Source of the DNA: Spirochaetia bacterium
Lineage (GTDB): Bacteria > Spirochaetota > Leptospiria > Turneriellales > JAOUOS01
Assembly (NCBI GenBank): GCA_029880285.1
Contig: JAOUOS010000016.1
Span: 1-64,000 of the forward strand
Length of the DNA stretch: 64,000 bases
Reading direction: 5' to 3'
A program made the position numbers and the translations under genes. Positions 1-8,963 of the stretch are shown here, piece after piece. The stretch's first letter is position 1. Each line of letters starts with the position of its first letter. The notes beneath the pieces were generated by a model. The model was not told the origin of the DNA. It saw only the letters and a list, made by a program, of their open reading frames with translations, and ran no database searches.

Positions 1-69
1 TATTATTCAAGATAGAGAACCAACAATATCAAGAAATATATTAAATTTTTTGCCTTTTCGTATAGACCA

Positions 70-468
70 TTATTTTGAAAATATTCCAATCGCTTCAGGG
101 GGGTACCATCCTATTAACTCTCCCTTTAGTTTTTCAATTAAAGTATTCATCCTCTCATAATGAGAACCCTTCCAGTATATTTTATCGCAAGTTTTGCAGA
201 TATAAAATTCACTATAATATTTTCTTGTGTTATCTTCAAGACGATGTCTTATTTTATTTTTATCAACTGATTCTAATAGGTTATTGCATAATAGACATCT
301 GGTAAAAGGTTTAATTTTTTTCTCAAGATGAAATCTTGACGGACTGCCCGCAAACTTATACTCAAAAGAAACCTTTCGGTATTTTTCTGGCAAAAGATCT
401 GACAGCTCTTCATAAAACCTTAAAGTTATTTTTTTTTCCGTGTCATTTATACCGCCAACCCAACGCAA
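70..468 (-). pseudogene. Internally deleted Mut7-C family protein (probable relic)
   Basis: The first ~40 residues resemble the start of the ubiquitin-like domain of Mut7-C proteins (TLRFYEELSDLLPEKYRK). The last ~75 resemble the C-terminal zinc ribbon (FTRCLLCNNLL, then YICKTCDKIYWKGSHYERM, with two Cys pairs). Full-length family members are about 230-250 residues and carry a PIN-type RNase domain between these parts. Here the parts are joined directly after FAGSPS, so the nuclease domain is absent in an otherwise open frame. The only in-frame start is TTG at 468. Either a decaying gene or a minimal zinc-ribbon protein; the relic reading is preferred. Confidence 0.6.
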
Positions 469-633
469 GTTTATTAATAATAATTTAGATATGTCTTTCT
501 TATAAAATACTAAAATTTATATTTTAATAAAAAAATTATCTTAAAAAAATTAGATAGCGAATAGATAAAATCCTGTAAATCCTGTCTAATTCTTTTTTTC
601 CTATAAAACAATTATTTTTTGTATATTATATCT

Positions 634-1377
634 ATGTGCGGCAGATATTCGCTGGCGGCTCCCACAAGTCAAATAACCGAGGCTTTTGAAATTCAAGGCG
701 AGCTTGATTTTGAAACAAAAGAGATGTTATCTCATAAAAGATATAACATTGCTCCTTCTCAGTTTGTACCCATTATAATTGAAAATGATGATAATACAAA
801 AATTATAAAAAAAGCACGCTTCGGATTTATACCTTCGTGGTGGGCACATTCTAAAGAGACTTTTACAAAGCCGCCTTTAAGCGGAACATTTAACGCCAGA
901 GACGATAAAATCTTTCAAAGCGGATACTGGAAAAAATCTATTCAGCATCATCGATGCCTTTTACCCGCTTCGGGATTTTATGAATGGGAAAAAACCTCTA
1001 CAAACGCGAAAATACCCTACTATTTTAAAATGAAAGATGAAAATAAATTACTGGCCCTTGGGGGTATTTTCAGCATCTGGAAAAAGCCTGACGAATACAA
1101 ATTTATAAAAGAAGACATAACCGAAATTTGCACTACCGCCATTATAACAACCCCAGCCAATAAAAACACAAAAGCCATTGGCCACGAAAGACATCCATTC
1201 ATTGTTGAAAAAGAGTTTCAGAAAAAATGGTTAAACACCGGTACATCTGAAGATGAAATTAAAAGTATTATTAAACCCTGTTCATGTGAATTAATGGTTT
1301 ATTATCAGGTAAGTACCGCAGTCAATTCTACAAGAACAGACTCATCTGAGTTAATTAACGAAATATCCTGGAAGTAA
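634..1377 (+). CDS. yedK: SRAP family (HMCES/YedK) abasic-site crosslinking protein
   Basis: SOS-response-associated peptidase family protein, which shields abasic sites in single-stranded DNA through a thiazolidine link to Cys2. The start is placed at ATG 634, not the upstream in-frame TTG at 619, because the family needs MCGRY with Cys directly after the initiator Met. Other family residues are visible: NARDD (Asn near 87), SGFYEWE (Glu near 117) and GHERHPFIV (His near 184). Length (247 aa) is normal. Its 3' end overlaps the convergent lipoprotein gene by 23 bases. Confidence 0.93.
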   Translation: MCGRYSLAAPTSQITEAFEIQGELDFETKEMLSHKRYNIAPSQFVPIIIENDDNTKIIKKARFGFIPSWWAHSKETFTKPPLSGTFNARDDKIFQSGYWKKSIQHHRCLLPASGFYEWEKTSTNAKIPYYFKMKDENKLLALGGIFSIWKKPDEYKFIKEDITEICTTAIITTPANKNTKAIGHERHPFIVEKEFQKKWLNTGTSEDEIKSIIKPCSCELMVYYQVSTAVNSTRTDSSELINEISWK

Positions 1378-2029
1378 CAGCGAAACCAATTGTTGGTACC
1401 CAGCAACAAAACCGATTAGAGTCTTCAGGCATATTTTTTAACTTTGCGTTAACAATATAGCTTAAGCCTAATTCGATCGTAACTTTATCTAAATATGAAA
1501 CCCCACTAAATATACCGGTATCAATATATGAATATAAAGTACCGCCTGAATAATTACCAGTATTCTCATTATAATCACCAAAGATATTATATCTTAAATA
1601 AGACGATCGCAAACCGCCAAAGAAAATAAAATTGCTCTCAATAAAGTTCATGATAATATCAGTCTTTCCTATAACAAAATTCATTTTCCAACCTATCATA
1701 AATTCACCCGCAGTTCTTATTGAAAAAGGCAAAGGTTTTTCACTGATAAACTTTTTTAATCCTAAGCCATGTTTTATACCTGTAGTATTATATTCCAAAT
1801 CTAAACCAATTTCTGGTATAGCATAAACTATGCTCACTGCGGCATCTGTGTTATAAATAGAATTTTTTATTTTACCATCATAAGAGTAAACTTCTGTTTT
1901 ACCGGCCTGTAATTTTAATCTGCCTTCTGATTTCTTAGCTGTTCTGGCAGATGTCAGTGAACTGGAAGTGCAGTGGTTTAATAATATCGTTAATAAAATA
2001 ACGATTTGAATACCACAATAGCGTACCAT
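1355..2029 (-). CDS. Predicted lipoprotein, tandem paralogue 1
   Basis: A hydrophobic N-terminus ends in LLNHC followed by TSSS, a loose spirochaete-style lipobox with Cys near residue 20. The remainder is rich in Gly, Ser, Tyr and alternating hydrophobics, as in a small beta-rich envelope protein. It is clearly related to the next gene: both have TSSSL(T)xARTA after the Cys, then KKFISEKPxPF and KTDIIMNF. The ATG follows the upstream paralogue's TAA directly (TAAATG), so the two are co-transcribed and probably coupled. Function unknown. Confidence 0.75.
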   Translation of the reverse strand: MVRYCGIQIVILLTILLNHCTSSSLTSARTAKKSEGRLKLQAGKTEVYSYDGKIKNSIYNTDAAVSIVYAIPEIGLDLEYNTTGIKHGLGLKKFISEKPLPFSIRTAGEFMIGWKMNFVIGKTDIIMNFIESNFIFFGGLRSSYLRYNIFGDYNENTGNYSGGTLYSYIDTGIFSGVSYLDKVTIELGLSYIVNAKLKNMPEDSNRFCCWVPTIGFAVTSRIFR

Positions 2030-2695
2030 TTAAAACTTGACTGAAATCCCAAAAGTAGGGACTATACAACATGGAGGATAAATGCCATGAGCATTACTTT
2101 TTAAACCATTAAATATAATATAATTCATGCCTAATTCAATCGTAATGTGATTTAAGAAAAAAATTCCGCTAAAGATGCCTGCATCAATAACAAAATATCT
2201 GTCATCTATATATTCTTTATTATTTTCATCATAGTCACGAATTCTATACCTATTTACGGATGAACGAATACCGCCATATATAGTTTTATCGTTTTCTACA
2301 AAATTCATAATTATATCGGTTTTCATGGTAGAGTATATTTGTTTCCATAATAAAAGAATATCTCCTGCTATTCTTATAGCAAACGGATACGGTTTTTCGC
2401 TAATAAATTTTTTTAACGCAAAGCCATTCTTAAAGACTGCAGTACTAAGCTCTAAATCCATTTCTATTTTAGGAAAAGCTATAACTGCGCTTATAACAAC
2501 ATCATTAAAATATAAGCCAGGAACATCAGAAGGATAAGGATATATTATCTTGCCAACTTGCGTTTTTAACCGCACTTCTGATTTTTCAGCTGTTCTCGCG
2601 GTTGTTAATGAACTGGATGTGCAGTTGGTTAATAGAATAAATATTAAAATAAGAAAAGTTTCATAATATTTTTTATCGCGCTTATGCCAAAACAC
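2030..2695 (-). CDS. Predicted lipoprotein, tandem paralogue 2
   Basis: Upstream member of a tandem duplication. The signal region ends in LLTNC-TSSS, giving a lipobox with Asn before the Cys. It shares KKFISEKPYPF, KTDIIMNF and GGIRSS-like segments with the downstream copy, and both end in a short beta-type tail. The copies have diverged widely, so the duplication is not recent. No catalytic motif is visible. An outer-membrane-associated lipoprotein is the best guess; no pathway is assigned. Confidence 0.75.
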   Translation of the reverse strand: MFWHKRDKKYYETFLILIFILLTNCTSSSLTTARTAEKSEVRLKTQVGKIIYPYPSDVPGLYFNDVVISAVIAFPKIEMDLELSTAVFKNGFALKKFISEKPYPFAIRIAGDILLLWKQIYSTMKTDIIMNFVENDKTIYGGIRSSVNRYRIRDYDENNKEYIDDRYFVIDAGIFSGIFFLNHITIELGMNYIIFNGLKSNAHGIYPPCCIVPTFGISVKF

Positions 2696-2856
2696 ATAAA
2701 CAGATTTACATTTTATTTGTACAAAGTAAACTATTTTAAATAATTTAATGGGGTACGGCTAGAGTTGGTGGAGTAAAACAAGGTTAATTATTTCATCACA
2801 CGGCTATAGCCGTACGATATTAAAAATTATATCTCCAAATAAAAAACTTTGGAATA

Positions 2857-4167
2857 TTAATACTTAGCGCTACCGGTTAGGCCAATTTGAAACATCTGAA
2901 TTTTTACTTTTTGAATTAATGTACCAATCTCTGTTATTTTAGCCTCTCCATTGCCAAATTGATAAAAGCCTGATAAATTGATAGATGAATTTCTAGTTTG
3001 CAAGCTAATACCGGTAGAAATACCAAATAAATCTGCATGCATATCCTGTTTTATTTTTTCTTTAACAATTTCAGGCGTATTAGCGAAATTAGTAAAAAAA
3101 CCAAGACTAAAAGGTGTAGCATCTGTTAAGTAGTACTCCATTCCAATAGCGCCATTAATAGTATTTTTAACAGTTGTATTAAAATATAAAGTACCAAAAT
3201 GAGCAATTGCTTCTGCTGTAACTAAAAATTGCTTACTGGCAAAGAATGCAACGCCAAATCTAACATCTACAGGCAAACCTGCATCTTCTTCAGAGGGCTC
3301 TTCTGGTTTTTTAAAACGATTTACCAATATAACTGCGCTTGGTTCAGCCACTTGGGAAGACTTTTTATAATAAGGTATCAAACCACCACCAGCATTTAAG
3401 CCAACAGAAAAACTGGTAACAGGCATCCACTGAATACCAAACCTACCTGAAATACCATATGAAATATCTGTTTGATAATAATTTTGTATTGAATACGATT
3501 CATCTGGATATGCACCACTCGGACCTTCAATATATTTAAATATTTCATTTTGAATTTGTTCCTGACGACGCCTTATACCAAAAAAAGATATACCAGCAGT
3601 TAAATTATCTAAAATAAAAAAACCCGTACTTAAACCTGCCATTGCCGTGTTATCTGTATTATTATAATTGATATGATAATCAATATTATATTTACTACCA
3701 TCGTCCTCTACTACAACTAAGTTTTTATTTGAATCATCTTGGTCTAAAATTTCATTATTTATATTAATAAACGTAATGGCAATTTTCAAAGGACCAATGG
3801 ACTGAATAACTCCAAAAAAACTGGGATAAAGAGATTCTATATGTTGATTATAATTTTTTTGTTTAAATATCGCTTCTTCATAAATCATTTTTTTATTTTT
3901 ATATGTGTTTACTGAAAGTGATATCTGGTTATCAAAAGCAAAAGCAAGACCCGCGGGATTGTAATAAGCCCCTGAAGGATCATCAGAAATAGCCGAAAAA
4001 GCTCCGCCAAGACCGGTAGCGCGGTCGCCTATTAAATCGTTAATATAATTATAATTAGTACTGGCCAAGCCCGCGAAAATTGAACTCCCGTTTATTAAAA
4101 AAAAGGCTATTGTTATAATGCTTAGTAACTTTCGCTTTATTTTTAATATTTTTTTATTTTTTAACAT
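2857..4167 (-). CDS. FadL/OmpP1-like outer-membrane protein
   Basis: A signal peptide of about 32 residues (basic start, then a hydrophobic stretch ending GSSIFAG) precedes a family-typical N-terminal segment: DRATGLGGAFSAISDDPSG followed by AYYNPAGLA. This pattern marks the OmpP1/FadL/TodX and UPF0164 group of outer-membrane beta barrels that move hydrophobic compounds. Alternating hydrophobic strands run to the end. The last residues are GSAKY, not the classical terminal Phe. Substrate unknown. A preceding 160-base gap holds a perfect 14-base palindrome. Confidence 0.8.
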   Translation of the reverse strand: MLKNKKILKIKRKLLSIITIAFFLINGSSIFAGLASTNYNYINDLIGDRATGLGGAFSAISDDPSGAYYNPAGLAFAFDNQISLSVNTYKNKKMIYEEAIFKQKNYNQHIESLYPSFFGVIQSIGPLKIAITFININNEILDQDDSNKNLVVVEDDGSKYNIDYHINYNNTDNTAMAGLSTGFFILDNLTAGISFFGIRRRQEQIQNEIFKYIEGPSGAYPDESYSIQNYYQTDISYGISGRFGIQWMPVTSFSVGLNAGGGLIPYYKKSSQVAEPSAVILVNRFKKPEEPSEEDAGLPVDVRFGVAFFASKQFLVTAEAIAHFGTLYFNTTVKNTINGAIGMEYYLTDATPFSLGFFTNFANTPEIVKEKIKQDMHADLFGISTGISLQTRNSSINLSGFYQFGNGEAKITEIGTLIQKVKIQMFQIGLTGSAKY

Positions 4168-4201
4168 AATGTACTCCTGTATATTTACTCTTATAAATAT
4201 T

Positions 4202-5035
4202 TTATGATTTTGGTTTTTTCAAATGGCTTATATATTTTAAAAACCGGGCTCTGGCATCTGGTCTTTGCTCAGCAAAACCCTGTGTCATAATTGCTGTGTT
4301 TAAATATGAAATTCTCTCGTCTGGTGAAGGATGCGTGTTGTAAGCTTTTTTACCGTCTTGTTCACCCATAACTGAATCTATTCTTTTTATAAAATTGGGC
4401 AGGGCATGGGCAGAATATCCCGTGGCAGCCGCGTAAGAAAGGGCGTTTATATCGGCCATTCTTTCGTCTTCTTTTTTATAACCTTCTTCAAATAATACTT
4501 TTACTGCTTGTTCTGCCACCTGATTCATAGCGGCAGATACCATGGTACCCTGCGCCGATAAAACAGCTGCGATACTATCAACCACGCTTGAGGTATCTCT
4601 GGGCGGCGGCATATATTTTATTATATGTTGTAAGTTTATATGAGCAATTTCATGAGCTAAAACTACGGCAAGATGGGCCTCGTTTTCCATAAGAGCTAAA
4701 GCGCCTTTTGTTATAAACACATACCCGCCGGGGGCGGCATACGCGTTTATGCTGTCGGTATCTAAAATTCCAAAGTAATATTCAAAGTCGCTTCTACCCG
4801 CGAAAAGGGCAACACTTTTACCCACTTTATTGATATATTCCGTTGCTTTTGGGTCGTTTAATAACGGATACTGGTGTACAATTTTAAGCGCTATGGCTTT
4901 ACCCAGCTTTATTTCACGACGGATATCGGCTTCTTTTTCGAAGGCTTCTTTTCTTGATTTATCTGTAGATGAACATGAGAATAATATAAATAATAAACTT
5001 AATAAGAACGGTATTAAATAGATCCCTCTTTTCAC
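4202..5035 (-). CDS. M48 family zinc metalloprotease, lipoprotein
   Basis: A signal sequence ends in LFILFSC (Cys near 21), indicating lipid anchoring facing the periplasm. The zinc motif HEIAH (residues ~128-132) lies in VVLAHEIAHINLQHI. A second conserved region, KKEDERMADINALSYAAATG, supplies the third ligand Glu near 187. NTHPSPDERISYL at the C-terminus is also typical. Length (277 aa) matches the LoiP/YcaL-like group that degrades misfolded outer-membrane proteins. Thirty-four bases upstream of the FadL-like gene on the same strand, so possibly co-expressed. Confidence 0.92.
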   Translation of the reverse strand: MKRGIYLIPFLLSLLFILFSCSSTDKSRKEAFEKEADIRREIKLGKAIALKIVHQYPLLNDPKATEYINKVGKSVALFAGRSDFEYYFGILDTDSINAYAAPGGYVFITKGALALMENEAHLAVVLAHEIAHINLQHIIKYMPPPRDTSSVVDSIAAVLSAQGTMVSAAMNQVAEQAVKVLFEEGYKKEDERMADINALSYAAATGYSAHALPNFIKRIDSVMGEQDGKKAYNTHPSPDERISYLNTAIMTQGFAEQRPDARARFLKYISHLKKPKS

Positions 5036-5130
5036 GTAGCCCCCGTTTTCACTTTTCGTAAAAACAATATTTTTGACAGAATTATTTTTACAACAACCCT
5101 GTCAAAAAATATTTTTTATTTTTAATTATT

Positions 5131-5622
5131 TTATTGAATATTTTCTTCTGCTAAAAATGTAAACAAGTCATTTTCGCTAAAAACCATTAACTCAAGACTA
5201 TCTAAAGCCGCCGGATCTATTTTACCAGAGTCTTTCGCTCGAAGTCTGGCTTCCATTTCTTTATCTTCACGAAGACCACGAGCAGAAGCGGCAGTTACAT
5301 CAGCAGAAGCTCTTTTTCTAACATGAACGTTTACATTTGTTTTGGCCATGCTTAAAATAGATACTTTTTCACCAGCAGGTTTATCAGACGTAAACATTTC
5401 TTTTATCCAGCCTGTTTTGTCATTTGCTTTAACATTTAACCAGCTGCCCTGTTTGCTAATAACAGTCATTTTATCGCCTCTTTTTAACTTCATAATTTTA
5501 GAAGCGCTTAAAGACGCGTCAGAATGAATATTGGCCGCGAAAGATGATACATAAACAGTTTCACCCCATGCTTGCGTGCCAAAAAATACGAATACTAATA
5601 GCAATACAATATACTTTTTCAT
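5131..5622 (-). CDS. Secreted SH3b-domain protein
   Basis: A signal peptide with cleavage after TQAWG is followed by one bacterial SH3 domain (~residues 24-78): VYVSSFAANIHSDASL, then KIMKLKRGDKMTVISKQGSW and NVKANDKTGWI. Such domains bind peptidoglycan or proteins in the envelope. The C-terminal ~80 residues are charged and of unknown role (MEARLRAKDSGKIDPAALDS). Preceded by a ~180-base divergent promoter region shared with the PAS protein gene. Confidence 0.8.
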   Translation of the reverse strand: MKKYIVLLLVFVFFGTQAWGETVYVSSFAANIHSDASLSASKIMKLKRGDKMTVISKQGSWLNVKANDKTGWIKEMFTSDKPAGEKVSILSMAKTNVNVHVRKRASADVTAASARGLREDKEMEARLRAKDSGKIDPAALDSLELMVFSENDLFTFLAEENIQ

Positions 5623-5803
5623 ATGCTTTACCTCTTATATTAACAATATATTAATATTAACGACATTTTGTCCAGTTTAAAAACATTTTTTTGCAAAAAA
5701 GGTTTTTTTGTATAAAGCGAAATTGTAAAAGGCTCGACAAGACATGTCTAGTTAAAAATATAACAATTAATATCTAATTTACAAATAAATTTAATAACCT
5801 ATT

Positions 5804-6928
5804 ATGAAAAATAAAGTAAAAGCTCCATCAATAAGCGCCGATATGCTAAGCCAGTTTAAGGCTTTTTTAAAAGCCTTTTTTACTGATTTATACACATACA
5901 ACATATTTAAAAACTCGTATATTATATTCGGATTTTTTGCGGGCCTGCAGGTTCCCATTGCTGCGGTTATGGGTCATATTTACGGCAAAACAGGAAACTA
6001 TGATGAAAGTATTTTTAATCATATAACCGGTTTTTTTAGCCATTGGATAGAACTACACTTAAGCTACCCGTTGTTTATGGGTACTTTTGATATAGCGACC
6101 ATAGCTTTAGCTCTCATTTTTGGTGGTCTGGGAACCATGCAAAAGGATCGCGATAAAAAACAGTTAGCTGATATTTTAGATCACGTTCATATTGGCATTC
6201 TAATGATTGACAGAAATTTTGAAATTCAATCGGAATACTCAGCGGTATGTTCAGAAATATTCGGTAAAAAAAATTTGGCAGGTATAGAACTTACAGAACT
6301 GCTTTTTCCCGGTAAAGAAGGCAGTCAAAATTTCTTAACAAATTTTTTAGAAGAAGCCTTTGATCATGAAAAATATGTAGATGAAGAAATAAATGATCAC
6401 AATCCATTAAATATTCTTGAATATGATAGAAAAGATGGTTCATCAATTAGATCTCTTCAAATTGAATTTTACAGAGTTTGGAACGATGTAAACATAAAAA
6501 AAATTATGGTTCATATTGAAGATATAACAGAAACAGTAACGCTTAGAAAAAAAATGGAAAAAGAAGGCGGAGCGGCCCGTATTGAGCTTGATAAAACCGC
6601 TCAAATATTAGACGCGGGACCTGAACGTTTTCAGGAATTTGCCATAGAAAACAATAATACATTAAAAGAAATAAAAGCATCGCTAAGAACTCTATTTGCA
6701 GAAAAAAATATAGCCAAGCTTGATAACGCATTACTTCTTCTTTCTAACTTTAGGGCGAAAGCTTCAGAATTAAAGTTGAGTTATCTTAAAAAAAATACAG
6801 ATGCATTAGAAACCACCTTACATGAAATAAAAAATAACTTCCCTAATTTAAAACCAGAAGACGCGCAAAAAGTTGTTAATTCTTTAGAAGAACTAAAAAA
6901 AGATTTAAAAGAAGACTTTTCTCTTTAA
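5804..6928 (+). CDS. Membrane protein with PAS-like sensor domain
   Basis: Two or three hydrophobic segments lie in the first ~115 residues (SYIIFGFFAGLQVPIAAVMG near 40; FDIATIALALIFGGLG near 100). A PAS-like region follows (~125-245: LADILDHVHIGILMIDRNFE, then EDITETVTLRKKME). The last ~120 residues are a charged helical region that could be a degenerate HPt or coiled-coil output. There is no histidine-kinase ATPase, GGDEF or response-regulator domain, so it must act through a partner or as a membrane sensor scaffold. Function unassigned. Confidence 0.7.
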   Translation: MKNKVKAPSISADMLSQFKAFLKAFFTDLYTYNIFKNSYIIFGFFAGLQVPIAAVMGHIYGKTGNYDESIFNHITGFFSHWIELHLSYPLFMGTFDIATIALALIFGGLGTMQKDRDKKQLADILDHVHIGILMIDRNFEIQSEYSAVCSEIFGKKNLAGIELTELLFPGKEGSQNFLTNFLEEAFDHEKYVDEEINDHNPLNILEYDRKDGSSIRSLQIEFYRVWNDVNIKKIMVHIEDITETVTLRKKMEKEGGAARIELDKTAQILDAGPERFQEFAIENNNTLKEIKASLRTLFAEKNIAKLDNALLLLSNFRAKASELKLSYLKKNTDALETTLHEIKNNFPNLKPEDAQKVVNSLEELKKDLKEDFSL

Positions 6929-6941
6929 TGGTTATCAATGG

Positions 6942-7922
6942 TTATTTTGTATAGCCTACCAGATCGTGCATACGGATAATACCTATAGGTATTTTCTTTT
7001 TATTTACAACAGGTAAAATATAAGTATTTTTAGCGTGCATAACGGCCAACGCCTCTTCAACTAAAGATTCAGGATAAGTAAATGCGGGATTTTCTGTCAT
7101 AATTTCATCCGCGTTTTTTTGCATAAGTTCATCTATATTATTTTCAAACTTATCAAGTAGTCTTTTTAAGTCTCCGTCTGTGATTATACCTCTTAAGTGC
7201 CCCTTAGAGCCCGCCACCAGCAAGGCCCCAAGATTGCTTGATACCATAATAGAAAGCACTTCTTTAAATTTTGTTTTTTTAGATACTGCGAAATTTTCAT
7301 TTTTCTTTATTACATCTGCAACTTTTGTTAAAAGCTTTTTGCCCAAAGCTCCCGAAGGATGAAAACGCCCAAAATCTTTAGTTTCAAATTTCTTTATGGA
7401 TATCAAAACCGAAGCTAAAGCATCTGCAATACATAAAGAAACAGTGGTAGACGCCATAGGCGCTAAATTTAAAGGACATCCTTCTTTTGTTATTTTAAAA
7501 ATAATAGGAGCGTCTGAAAATTTCGAAAGAGTGCTTTCTTTTTTTTGCGTTACCGCAATTAATTTGGCCCCTAATAATTTTATATGCGGCAAAAGCTCAA
7601 TAATTTCTTTTGTTTCGCCCGAATTGCTAAACGCAATTACGACTTCTTTTTCAAGAATATTACCCATATCGCCATGAAGAGCGTCCGCGGGATGCAAAAA
7701 TACAGAAGGGGTGCCGGTAGATGTCAATGTAGCCGCTGCTTTTCTTGCGATTAAACCCGACTTACCCATGCCGGTTGTAATTACCCTATTTGAACTTTTA
7801 ACCGTTATAAGGGCAGCTTTTTCTATTTGGGATATTAATACATTATTTTCTATATTTATTTTTAAAGAGCTAAACTGTTCTTTTAGCGTGTTTAATATTA
7901 CTTGAGAATATTGTTCTGCCAT
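6942..7922 (-). CDS. kdsD: Arabinose-5-phosphate isomerase (KdsD/KpsF)
   Basis: Interconverts ribulose-5-phosphate and arabinose-5-phosphate, the first step toward Kdo for LPS. The SIS domain (~residues 30-185) shows TTGMGKSGLIARK, HPADALHGDMG and SNSGETKE. FGRFHPSGALGKKLL leads into two CBS domains (~205-326). Length (326 aa) is normal. The ATG overlaps the stop of xseB by one base (TAATG on the minus strand), indicating translational coupling. Its presence argues for an LPS-bearing organism. Confidence 0.95.
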   Translation of the reverse strand: MAEQYSQVILNTLKEQFSSLKINIENNVLISQIEKAALITVKSSNRVITTGMGKSGLIARKAAATLTSTGTPSVFLHPADALHGDMGNILEKEVVIAFSNSGETKEIIELLPHIKLLGAKLIAVTQKKESTLSKFSDAPIIFKITKEGCPLNLAPMASTTVSLCIADALASVLISIKKFETKDFGRFHPSGALGKKLLTKVADVIKKNENFAVSKKTKFKEVLSIMVSSNLGALLVAGSKGHLRGIITDGDLKRLLDKFENNIDELMQKNADEIMTENPAFTYPESLVEEALAVMHAKNTYILPVVNKKKIPIGIIRMHDLVGYTK

Positions 7923-8218
7923 TAAAACATTTCTTCCTGAAGGCCCTTTATTTCGTTAGGATCGGGAATTTTTGTGTTGTCAATTTCTTGAATTTCTGTA
8001 TCGCCGTTTTTTTTCTTTCTTAAAATCATCCATTTTCCCTCGGCTTCTTTTAGTTTTTTTCCGCAGAAATCTTTCAACAAAACTCCTCTTTCGTAAAGCT
8101 CCATAGACTTTTCAAGAGTTTCTTTGCCTTCTTCAAGAAGATGCGCTATATCTTCAAGTTCTTTTAACGCTTCTTCAAAAGTTAAATTTTCATTTTCTTT
8201 AGGCTTTGCCATACGCAT
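7922..8218 (-). CDS. xseB: Exodeoxyribonuclease VII small subunit
   Basis: Small subunit of the ssDNA exonuclease XseAB. The family core is plain: LTFEEALKELEDIAHLLEEG, then KSMELYERGVLL and CGKKLKEAE, with an acidic tail. The start may be ATG 8218 or ATG 8212 (MAKPKE), and no strong ribosome site separates them. First gene of a two-gene unit with kdsD. The large subunit xseA is not in the window. Confidence 0.92.
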   Translation of the reverse strand: MRMAKPKENENLTFEEALKELEDIAHLLEEGKETLEKSMELYERGVLLKDFCGKKLKEAEGKWMILRKKKNGDTEIQEIDNTKIPDPNEIKGLQEEMF

Positions 8219-8309
8219 CGATGGTAATTTAAGACAATTTGTAAATAAATATAAATTAACGATGTTTCATACTGCTTGACATTTTGACAATTAAAGACAC
8301 AAAGCCTTT

Positions 8310-8915
8310 ATGCGAATTAATTTTTTTCAAAAGACATTTTTTATATTTTTTTTGCTATTTTTATTTTTCAATAAATCAATTAACGCGAATGAACAGAATA
8401 AATTATTAGGTACGATAAATTTTCTTAATAATTCTTTTAGTCTTTCGCATGAAGAAATAAAAAAAATAGCCGAAATCGCGCGGGAACTTGAAATTGATAA
8501 TGATTTTTTTATAAATCAAAATAAAGTAATTGAGATTACGGGTTACGCTGACAGTTCCAGCTTGAATGATTATAACTTTAAATTAGCTATTCAAAGAGCG
8601 CAAAAGATAAAAGAAACATTTAATAAACTTAGTGTTCCCGAAAATAAAATTATAATAAATACTTTCAAAGAAAACTTACTTGAGACAGATAAACGATATT
8701 TTACGAAAACTATAATTAAATTAATAATAGATACTACAAATATAAAAAAAAGAGATTATGCTCTTGAAAAAATAGCTGTAAAAGAAGAATCAGCAAAATT
8801 AAAATCAAAAAATAATTCAATATCTGGCTATAAATCGATTATTTGGTTCTCATTTTTTTTAATTATTACATCTGCGTTTAGTTTATATATTTATACTCTT
8901 TATTCAAAAACTTAA
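8310..8915 (+). CDS. OmpA-like domain protein with C-terminal membrane helix
   Basis: A signal peptide (first ~26 residues) precedes a compact OmpA/MotB-type peptidoglycan-binding domain (~35-145). The domain shows VIEITGYADSSS with the binding Asp and KLAIQRAQKIKETF with the binding Arg. A Lys-rich linker and a single hydrophobic helix close the protein (IIWFSFFLIITSAFSLYIY, ~175-195). Most family members place the anchor before the OmpA domain; here the anchor is last, so the domain would sit in the periplasm between a cleaved signal and an inner-membrane helix. Single gene between xseB and rnpB. Confidence 0.75.
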   Translation: MRINFFQKTFFIFFLLFLFFNKSINANEQNKLLGTINFLNNSFSLSHEEIKKIAEIARELEIDNDFFINQNKVIEITGYADSSSLNDYNFKLAIQRAQKIKETFNKLSVPENKIIINTFKENLLETDKRYFTKTIIKLIIDTTNIKKRDYALEKIAVKEESAKLKSKNNSISGYKSIIWFSFFLIITSAFSLYIYTLYSKT

Positions 8916-8928
8916 ATATAAAAATTAT

Positions 8929-8957
8929 TAGACAACTTTTATAAAACAATATATAAT
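8929..8957 (+). promoter_or_regulatory. Sigma-70-type promoter of rnpB
   Basis: TAGACA at 8929-8934 and a perfect TATAAT at 8952-8957 are separated by exactly 17 bases. The predicted first transcribed base is near 8964, where the RNase P P1 helix begins. Confidence 0.85.
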
Positions 8958-8963
8958 AAAGAC

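Noticed and set aside
569-590. AATCCTGTAAATCCTGTC repeat upstream of the SRAP gene
   Set aside because: Short direct repeat in an AT-rich gap; a weak echo near 38870 (ATCCTGTAAAACCTG) is not enough to define an element.
619-633. Upstream TTG start for the SRAP gene
   Set aside because: The family requires Cys at position 2 after Met removal, which only ATG 634 provides.
2800-2813. Perfect palindrome ACGGCTATAGCCGT before the FadL-like gene end
   Set aside because: Recorded only as sequence: no T-run for a terminator and no promoter beside it, so no role can be supported.
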